A stretch of 30,579 nucleotides of DNA from JAGVJT01 sp964471225 (lineage in GTDB: Bacteria; Pseudomonadota; Gammaproteobacteria; Legionellales; Legionellaceae), in the NCBI GenBank assembly GCA_964471225.1, contig CAYYEZ010000030.1, positions 1 through 30,579 on the forward strand. Reading direction: 5' to 3'. Positions 1 to 4,463 of this stretch are shown here, one piece after another (position 1 is the stretch's first letter; each line of letters begins with the position of its first letter). Position numbers and translations under genes: made by a program. The notes under the pieces were generated by a model. The model did not search any database and was not told the DNA's origin. It worked only from the letters and a program-made list of their open reading frames with translations.

Positions 1-141
1 ACATTACGGTGCTGTATAACAGCTACAGATTGCATTCAACTTTGGGATACAAGAATCCAAATCAATTTGAATTTGAATATAGGGAACGGGAATTAAAGAA
101 AGCTGCTTAACTGGTGTGTCCTAATTTGCTTGACCACGTCA
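1..141 (+). mobile_element. 3' end of an IS3-family insertion sequence
   Basis: The window opens inside an insertion sequence. The frame ending with TAA at 108-110 encodes the C-terminus of an IS3-type transposase. After that stop, about 113-141 would be the terminal inverted repeat; it reads outward to ...CACGTCA, so the element ends in CA, as IS3-family elements do. The reverse-strand integrase frame is open up to this point and departs from an integrase sequence exactly here, which places the IS boundary near 141. The other IS end and the target duplication lie outside the window, so the repeat is inferred from one end only. Confidence 0.75.
3..110 (+). CDS. IS3-family transposase OrfB, C-terminal fragment (partial)
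   Basis: Only the last 35 codons are visible; the gene continues to the left of the window. The residues YNSYRLHSTLGYKNPNQFE match the well-known end of the IS3/IS150 OrfB integrase core (rve, DDE recombinase), where the pattern YN..R.HS.LGY.sP..fe follows the catalytic glutamate. A short basic tail and a TAA stop follow. Family knowledge: OrfB, usually made as an OrfAB frameshift product, catalyses IS excision and integration. Whether this copy is intact cannot be judged from the fragment. The ORF starts before the window and is too short to be called by length alone. Confidence 0.8.
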   Translation: MTVLYNSYRLHSTLGYKNPNQFEFEYRERELKKAA

Positions 142-403
142 GATTGACTAAGTTTTTTGGTTTTGTGGGGATGACATCATTAATGTATCGTTCGATGGCT
201 TCACTTAGAGTGTGACGCTTGGCCTCATTGGTTTTGAAGTGACGGCCATCTCGAATTGCCGATTCAGTTTGTTGTACCCATTTCTTTGCGTCAGTGAGGC
301 GCTCGAAGGTGGCGTGTTGAGTTGGAAAGCCTTTCAATCTTATTTTTACGCGATAGGTTGTTGTTTTTCCGTCTTGTGAGGTTCTTTTTTCAATGTTTGC
401 CAT
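142..403 (-). pseudogene. Tyrosine integrase, N-terminal part, disrupted by IS3 element
   Basis: This is the first 87 codons of a phage/island-type tyrosine recombinase. Residues about 15-50 (TYRVKIRLKGFP, then TDAKKWVQQTE) form the N-terminal arm-DNA-binding domain typical of integrases in tRNA-linked elements. Residues 65-84 (TLSEAIERYINDVIP) begin the SAM-like core-binding domain. The sequence then runs into the IS3 end and the frame stops after about 11 unrelated residues encoded by the IS. The catalytic domain with the R..HxxR..Y residues must lie beyond the IS or be lost, so the enzyme is almost certainly inactive from this copy. The gene points away from tRNA-Asn. No strong ribosome-binding site precedes the ATG at 403. 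Confidence 0.85.
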
Positions 404-537
404 ACAGCCAATCTATTTTTTACAATGTGTGGCAGATTACAGCAAACAACAAAACATGACAACACATGATAATCAATCTTGTTATTTTTTATTTTAATCG
501 ATTGATTATCAACAAATAGTTTGTGATTTTTTCCTAT

Positions 538-557
538 TATGGGGCAGTGCTGGGGCA
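538..557 (-). repeat. Putative integrase arm-type site, copy 1
   Basis: Read on the reverse strand, this is TGCCCCAGCACTGCCCCATA. On the forward strand it is two TGGGGCA units separated by GTGC, so 11 bp apart, about one helical turn. It lies 135 bp upstream of the integrase start. An inverted copy matching 18 of 20 positions sits at 3126-3145 near tRNA-Asn. Direct repeats in helical phase next to an integrase gene are what arm-type binding sites of tyrosine integrases look like; the assignment is inference. Confidence 0.55.
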
Positions 558-603
558 ATCTCAAAAATAAATTGCTCTTATTTTTTTGAAGATTAATTAT
601 TAT

Positions 604-608
604 AGGAG
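604..608 (+). promoter_or_regulatory. Ribosome-binding site fixing the start at 616
   Basis: AGGAG ends 7 nt before the ATG at 616. The ATG at 610 would be only 1 nt from it, and the upstream TTG at 586 has no Shine-Dalgarno match, so 616 is the preferred start. Confidence 0.6.
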
Positions 609-615
609 TATGGGT

Positions 616-1065
616 ATGAATATTTTTACGTATAACTCACTTAAAACAAAAGCATGTAGAGATATTGAGCGACTGATTAAATCGGAAATAGCATTGGACG
701 TTGAATCATCAATCGATCATGCCTTAAATGCAGCTTTTACAATCCACCATCTTGTCGAATGGCTTCCTAATCAGACTAAAATTAGTGCAAATGAGTTTTC
801 TAAAAAATCAGAAAATTATGCAATTAAGTTACTTCGTAAGATTGTGACAAATCAAAAGCATAATGTGCTTACGTCAAGAATATATGAAGGAGATGTTACT
901 CCGATGTCGGAAGATTTTATTACGGACATATGTTTTGAAGAAGGGGAGTGTATGTTAACGGAAGATAATAAAAATATGATAACCGAAAATTCACGTATCA
1001 AGGTTTATTTCGGAGAACATGAAGGTGAGACTGTGTTAAGAGATGCATTGAGTGAGTTTGATTAA
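616..1065 (+). CDS. Hypothetical island protein
   Basis: This encodes 149 residues from the ATG at 616. I do not recognise a family with confidence. The protein has no signal peptide or membrane segment and is predicted cytosolic, largely helical in the first two thirds. A segment around residues 30-50 reads SSIDHALNAAFTIHHLVEWL; similar His-rich helical stretches occur in uncharacterised phage and island proteins. The C-terminal third is acidic, ending in a Glu/Asp-rich tail. The gene stands alone, divergent from the integrase and convergent with the lipoprotein gene, and its stop codon overlaps the 8-bp direct repeat flanking the MITE-like element. AT-rich codon use fits acquired DNA. Confidence 0.65.
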   Translation: MNIFTYNSLKTKACRDIERLIKSEIALDVESSIDHALNAAFTIHHLVEWLPNQTKISANEFSKKSENYAIKLLRKIVTNQKHNVLTSRIYEGDVTPMSEDFITDICFEEGECMLTEDNKNMITENSRIKVYFGEHEGETVLRDALSEFD

Positions 1066-1180
1066 TTTTTACGTGCCTATGCAGTTTACTGACATAACCA
1101 TCATATGTGGGGCTAAAAAATCGATTTCACCTACATCATCTTGTGTTTGGATCAGTAAACTGCATAGGCACGAATTTTTA
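1064..1180. mobile_element. MITE-like element: 21-bp perfect terminal inverted repeats with 8-bp direct repeats
   Basis: Positions 1072-1092 and 1152-1172 are perfect 21-bp inverted repeats, starting CGTGCCTATGCAG, around a 59-bp centre with no ORF. The direct repeat AATTTTTA flanks the pair exactly at 1064-1071 and 1173-1180. Terminal inverted repeats bounded by a short direct duplication are the signature of a non-autonomous transposon, here 101 bp. The pairing stops at the repeat ends, as expected for insertion rather than for a simple hairpin. The alternative is a large stem-loop terminator between two convergent genes; the 59-nt loop argues against that, although a T-run follows on the forward strand. 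The parent transposase is not in the window. Confidence 0.6.
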
Positions 1181-1192
1181 TATGGCTTTATA

Positions 1193-1570
1193 TTAAAATT
1201 CAAACGCCATATGTTTAATTGAATTACCATCTTCAGCATATTTAACATTAATCACGTACCCAGTCTTTTTACCTTTGACTGCTTCAATAGGAGTTCCGGC
1301 TACCTCCCAAAGACCAAGCGTACCAACATCAAGAACCCCGTGCATTGCAGCGCGTGCAGCAGATCCGGTAGGCATGGTTGCTCGGAAAGTTTCCCCACCA
1401 TTTTGTTTGCTGATAGGTGTTGCTCCTGCGGCGATTAAACAGGAGCGAGTGTGACATTGAGACAGTTTCTTAGGATTTACACCACCACTCATTGATGCCA
1501 TGACCACTGAGCAGGCAGAGAGTGATAAACAAAGAGCACAGAATAGACTTTTTCGAATGAATAAAAGCAT
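1193..1570 (-). CDS. Small putative lipoprotein
   Basis: This encodes 125 residues from the ATG at 1570, preceded by AGGA at 1577-1580 with a 6-nt spacer; a TTG further upstream at 1603 is less likely. The N-terminus has a basic residue, a hydrophobic stretch and the lipobox LSAC around residues 17-20, so signal peptidase II would lipidate the Cys. The mature part has two further Cys close together (QCHTRSC) that could form a disulfide, and a glycine-rich region (HGVLDVGTLGLWEVAGTPIEA) near residues 77-97, a pattern I associate with small uncharacterised proteobacterial lipoproteins. Membrane side and function are unknown. It is the only reverse-strand gene between the MITE-like repeat and the exported-protein pair. 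Confidence 0.65.
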   Translation of the reverse strand: MLLFIRKSLFCALCLSLSACSVVMASMSGGVNPKKLSQCHTRSCLIAAGATPISKQNGGETFRATMPTGSAARAAMHGVLDVGTLGLWEVAGTPIEAVKGKKTGYVINVKYAEDGNSIKHMAFEF

Positions 1571-1710
1571 TTGTGATCCTATAAGAGTTAAGATGTTAAT
1601 CAAATAATAGACCTGTTTGTATTTTTTGCAAGCAACAGCAGCTCTGGTGGATGACTTATGTCTCGTAAGTAGGTTTTTTATACAGTTGTGGGTGACTGCA
1701 ATATTGGTTT

Positions 1711-1767
1711 TAATAAAAACCCGCGCGATTTGAGCTTGTCGAATGAGTCAACAGAGGCTTGGCGGGT
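1711..1767 (-). terminator. Possible rho-independent terminator after the exported-protein pair
   Basis: On the reverse strand ACCCGC (1767-1762) can pair with GCGGGT (1724-1719), followed by TTTTTATT. The intervening loop is long, about 37 nt, with only partial inner pairing, so this is a moderate candidate. It lies directly downstream of the stop codon at 1791. Confidence 0.4.
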
Positions 1768-1790
1768 ATATTGTTATATTTTAAAGTAAT

Positions 1791-2627
1791 TTACTGTTTT
1801 GTATCAATCTGTTTTGCCAAAGCAATTGTTTTTTGTTTAATTTCCGGTGAAAACGTTTTTGATGCGCAAGTTAGAACGTGTCTGTAATTGTTATCCCACC
1901 ATTCAACATTATATTCATACCCTGATGTATCATTTCCAGAAATCTCAAGCAATGTAATTTTATCATTAACGTGATGGCTGACAATTTCTTCAGCAAAATT
2001 GGCTGAACTTCCGGTTAATTTAATATTCACCTCTTGATACTTACAGACACCTTCAAATGCTTCTGGATTGAAATACTCAACGGCACCTGCCCAGCCTTCT
2101 TTCATAAAAACACTCATAGGGGCAAACCCAATGGTTTTTTTGACAAGATTACTCGGAACGTCTTGATAATCATAAGCCATTTTTAAATCAGAAGCATGAT
2201 GACGCAAGTGTGTGCTTTGGTCGGTTAGCTCATAATTTTTAGAATAATCGGCGTTGGCAATTTGATGGAACATCAGTAATGTCGCTGCATTTTGATTATA
2301 TTCTTCGACATATCCTTTATCGTTGAGTGCTTTCATTTTTGTTTTGATGTTTTTGACCTGAGTACTACTGTAATGCATTTGGCCTGCGGGCAGAACGTGT
2401 ACGCCGGAATTTGGTCTTGGGAGGTTATCTTTACCAAAAATGGCGTAATCTTCTTCTGGAGATAGGGGAGGTGGAACACCTGGATGATCTTTTGCCCATT
2501 GCTGCATTTGTTGAATTTTTACTTTCCATTGAGCTTCAGTGGCATTGTTCTTGATTTCATAATATCCATCAGCAATTGCATTTGTTGCAAAGCCTAAGAT
2601 AGTTAATAAGCATGATAATTTTTTCAT
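1791..2627 (-). CDS. Exported hypothetical protein
   Basis: This encodes 278 residues. The ATG at 2627 has AAGGA at 2635-2639 with a 7-nt spacer. Residues 1-19 (MKKLSCLLTILGFATNAIA) are a clear Sec signal peptide with an AxA-type end, so the protein is periplasmic or secreted. The mature chain has no membrane helix. Two Cys, in the segments GVCKYQ and VLTCASK, could form one disulfide. Aromatic and His-rich patches (HLRHHASD, EYNVEWWDNNYRH) are present but I recognise no catalytic motif. It starts 18 nt after the stop of the upstream exported protein, so the two probably form an operon. Function unknown; its island location makes secretion or host interaction a possibility only. Confidence 0.7.
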   Translation of the reverse strand: MKKLSCLLTILGFATNAIADGYYEIKNNATEAQWKVKIQQMQQWAKDHPGVPPPLSPEEDYAIFGKDNLPRPNSGVHVLPAGQMHYSSTQVKNIKTKMKALNDKGYVEEYNQNAATLLMFHQIANADYSKNYELTDQSTHLRHHASDLKMAYDYQDVPSNLVKKTIGFAPMSVFMKEGWAGAVEYFNPEAFEGVCKYQEVNIKLTGSSANFAEEIVSHHVNDKITLLEISGNDTSGYEYNVEWWDNNYRHVLTCASKTFSPEIKQKTIALAKQIDTKQ

Positions 2628-2645
2628 AACGACATCCTTGTGTTG

Positions 2646-3029
2646 TTAATCCCACCATCCATCATAAGCATTGCAATCTGCTGCATATGTGTAGTTATCG
2701 TAAATTTCTTTTCCATTATTATCCATATAAAAATGATATCCCTGCGCTATCCATGGACTATCTGATCTCAGTGATTCGCCCTTGTGATAGGCAGCAGCAC
2801 GCCAGGTGTAAGCCATGAAAGTATCGACCATGTGTTCTACGTCTCTCTTTTTGTTAACTGGAGTATGTAATGATTTTACTCGCCACCAGTGAGACTCTTT
2901 AGCATTCCATGTCACAGACTCAACAAACGTGGCGCAATTGGCACGGCTATGAGCTGTATTACTGAAAAAGCCAGCGTAGCTTGTGTTACATGTTAGACAG
3001 ATTAAAAAGTATATTAAGATTTTCTTCAC
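2646..3029 (-). CDS. Small exported hypothetical protein with NCATFV motif
   Basis: This encodes 127 residues from the GTG at 3029. The choice rests on GGAG at 3037-3040, 7 nt upstream, and on the fact that this start puts a classic signal peptide (KKILIYFLICLTCNTSYA) at the N-terminus; an upstream ATG at 3092 would add 21 residues in front of it. The mature part begins GFFSNTAHSRANCATFVES. The NCATFV string also occurs at the Cys site of the papain-like protein encoded at 20793-21422. Here, however, the conserved preceding Gly-His is missing and the domain is too short, so homology is unproven. Aromatic-rich C-terminus ending WWD. First gene of a two-gene unit beside tRNA-Asn. Confidence 0.6.
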   Translation of the reverse strand: MKKILIYFLICLTCNTSYAGFFSNTAHSRANCATFVESVTWNAKESHWWRVKSLHTPVNKKRDVEHMVDTFMAYTWRAAAYHKGESLRSDSPWIAQGYHFYMDNNGKEIYDNYTYAADCNAYDGWWD

Positions 3030-3036
3030 CAATTCT

Positions 3037-3040
3037 CTCC
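3037..3040 (-). promoter_or_regulatory. Ribosome-binding site supporting a GTG start
   Basis: GGAG on the reverse strand lies 7 nt before the GTG at 3029 and directly before a signal peptide. It selects this start over the in-frame ATG at 3092. Confidence 0.55.
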
Positions 3041-3125
3041 ATGTTTGGTTTTTGACGATTACACCATTATCCTTGGTTTCGACTGTGTGCATTGCTGCTA
3101 TTTGTTGCTACTTGTTATTTCTAAC

Positions 3126-3145
3126 TGCCCCACCAGTGCCCCATA
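3126..3145 (+). repeat. Putative integrase arm-type site, copy 2
   Basis: TGCCCCACCAGTGCCCCATA is an inverted copy (18 of 20 identical) of the sequence at 538-557. Its two TGCCCCA units are 11 bp apart. It ends 46 bp from the 3' end of tRNA-Asn, a distance that fits an integrase arm site beside a core site in the tRNA. Function is inferred from position and repeat structure. Confidence 0.55.
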
Positions 3146-3191
3146 CGAGCTTAGTGACGAGTGAGTATTTTACTAGAAGCCACGTGTGGTG

Positions 3192-3267
3192 TGGCTCCCC
3201 GGACAAGACTCGAACTTGTGACCTAATGATTAACAGTCATCCGCTCTACCGACTGAGCTACCGGGGA
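3192..3267 (-). tRNA. tRNA-Asn (GTT anticodon)
   Basis: The reverse complement folds as a 76-nt tRNA with encoded CCA. The acceptor stem TCCCCGG pairs with CCGGGGA, followed by discriminator G and CCA. The D arm carries TAGCTCAG..GGTAGAG, the T loop carries GTTCGAGTC, and anticodon positions 34-36 (3234-3232) read GTT inside CTGTTAA, so it decodes asparagine codons AAC/AAU. The 3' end faces the island and is the probable attachment site. It is divergent from recA. Confidence 0.96.
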
Positions 3268-3334
3268 ATGCTGCGAATCTTAAATGCATTTACTGAGTTG
3301 GTCAAGTACTCTAATAAAAAACTTTCATCTTGGG

Positions 3335-3363
3335 TTTACTGGCTGCTGATAACCTGGGATAAT
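3335..3363 (+). promoter_or_regulatory. Likely sigma-70 promoter of recA
   Basis: TTTACT (3335-3340), a 17-bp spacer and GATAAT (3358-3363) form a plausible promoter 33 bp before the recA start. No CTGT-N8-ACAG LexA operator is visible around it. Confidence 0.5.
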
Positions 3364-3395
3364 TTTTTACTCGCAAGAAAAATTAGGTGAATCCA

Positions 3396-4451
3396 ATGGC
3401 AGTGATGGAAGATAACAAGCAAAAAGCATTGAGTGCAGCGCTGACTCAAATTGAGCGTCAATTTGGTAAAGGTTCAGTGATGCGTATGGGTGAAGGCGCT
3501 ACATTTCCTGATATTGAGGCAATTTCTACAGGTTCTTTAAGTCTGGATATCGCATTAGGAATTGGTGGCTTGCCTAAAGGGCGAATTGTTGAAATTTATG
3601 GCCCTGAATCTTCTGGTAAAACGACACTGACGTTACAAGTGATTGCTGAATGTCAAAAAAAGGGCGGGACAGCCGCTTTCATTGATGCAGAGCATGCGTT
3701 AGACCCAAGTTATGCTGAAAAACTGGGTGTTAAGTTAGATGACCTTTTAGTTTCACAACCAGATACGGGTGAGCAAGCGCTAGAAATTGCCGATATGCTG
3801 GTACGTTCTGCTGCGGTTGATGTGGTGATTATTGACTCTGTTGCTGCGTTGACACCTAAAGCAGAAATTGAAGGAGATATGGGTGACTCTCATGTTGGCC
3901 TCCAAGCGCGACTAATGTCACACGCGTTACGTAAATTGACAGCGAATATTAAGCGCTCTAATACCCTTGTTATCTTCATCAACCAGATTCGTATGAAAAT
4001 TGGTGTGATGTTCGGTAGCCCTGAGACAACAACCGGCGGAAATGCGCTGAAGTTTTATGCCTCTGTGCGCTTGGATATTCGTCGTATTGGCTCCATTAAA
4101 AAGGGCGATGACGTTGTTGGTAATGAGACGCGTGTTAAGGTCGTGAAAAATAAAGTAGCACCTCCTTTTAAATCTGCTGAGTTTGATATCTACTACAATG
4201 AAGGTATTTCACGAGAAAGTGAGATTATTAACCTAGGGACGAATTTAGGACTAATCGAAAAATCTGGTGCGTGGTATAGCTACAAACAAGAAAAAATTGG
4301 TCAAGGTAAAGACAATGCTCGTCTTTACTTGAAAGAAAACTCAGCGATCTCGGCCGAGCTTGAAGCTCAGATTAGAAGTGAATATTTAACCCAAAAAGCG
4401 TCAGCACCAGTCGTTATGAGTGATGCCGAATCAGAGTTTGTTGAAGATTAA
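3396..4451 (+). CDS. recA: Recombinase A
   Basis: RecA is an ATP-dependent strand-exchange protein for homologous recombination and repair, and a co-protease where LexA exists. The sequence has 351 residues from the ATG at 3396 (AGG 8 nt upstream), close to the family length. Residues 5-30 (EDNKQKALSAALTQIERQFGKGSVMR) match the typical RecA N-terminus. Walker A GPESSGKT is at about 69-76, VVIIDSVAAL is Walker B, and the DNA-binding loops are present (MGDSHVGLQARLMS; GGNALKFYASVRLDI). An acidic C-terminal tail ends EFVED. An alternative GTG 9 nt upstream is less well placed. alaS follows after 12 nt with no recX between them, and no SOS box is apparent upstream, which suggests LexA-independent expression. 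Confidence 0.98.
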   Translation: MAVMEDNKQKALSAALTQIERQFGKGSVMRMGEGATFPDIEAISTGSLSLDIALGIGGLPKGRIVEIYGPESSGKTTLTLQVIAECQKKGGTAAFIDAEHALDPSYAEKLGVKLDDLLVSQPDTGEQALEIADMLVRSAAVDVVIIDSVAALTPKAEIEGDMGDSHVGLQARLMSHALRKLTANIKRSNTLVIFINQIRMKIGVMFGSPETTTGGNALKFYASVRLDIRRIGSIKKGDDVVGNETRVKVVKNKVAPPFKSAEFDIYYNEGISRESEIINLGTNLGLIEKSGAWYSYKQEKIGQGKDNARLYLKENSAISAELEAQIRSEYLTQKASAPVVMSDAESEFVED

Positions 4452-4463
4452 GAGAGTAGATTG

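Larger units (their letters stand above)
404..615. other. Intergenic region between integrase and hypothetical gene
   Basis: This 212-bp stretch is very AT-rich and separates the divergent integrase and hypothetical genes. It must contain both promoters, but I see no clear -35/-10 pair to commit to. The only GC-rich patch is the paired TGGGGCA repeat at 538-557. No tRNA fragment is visible, so no second attachment core is recognisable here. Confidence 0.5.
142..3191. mobile_element. Putative tRNA-Asn-linked genomic island (right part)
   Basis: The DNA between the broken integrase and tRNA-Asn holds only hypothetical, mostly exported proteins and a MITE-like repeat, and is visibly richer in A+T than the housekeeping genes that start at recA. 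Integrase-linked islands commonly use the 3' end of a tRNA gene as attachment site, and the island side here abuts the 3' end of tRNA-Asn. Paired 20-bp putative arm-type sites support this. The left boundary is outside the window, and no second copy of the tRNA 3' end is visible between 404 and 3191, so the exact limits are unknown. Confidence 0.6.

Noticed and set aside
404..620. Second copy of the tRNA-Asn 3' end as the other attachment site
   Set aside because: I looked for the CTCCCCGGACAAGACTCG sequence or a partial copy and saw none; the left boundary is probably outside the window.
1193..1603. TTG start at 1603 for the lipoprotein gene
   Set aside because: The ATG at 1570 has a well-placed AGGA and gives a standard-length lipoprotein signal peptide.
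2646..3029. Exported island protein as a true NlpC/P60 enzyme
   Set aside because: NCATFV is present but the only following His is 17 residues away and no GH motif precedes it, so neither the normal nor the permuted catalytic layout is satisfied.
3098..3120. Short tandem-like TTGCTGCTA / TTGTTGCTACTTG pattern
   Set aside because: Imperfect and only about 20 bp long; it could be extra arm sites but is too degenerate to call.
2983..3390. Forward ORF of 135 codons spanning tRNA-Asn and the recA promoter region
   Set aside because: Its middle part (PDKTRTCDL) is the well-known false translation of a tRNA antisense strand; it also runs against the exported-protein gene and has no ribosome-binding site.
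3268..3395. Possible LexA operator upstream of recA
   Set aside because: CTG/CAG fragments occur (CTGGCTGCTGATAACCTG) but no CTGT-N8-ACAG palindrome can be formed.
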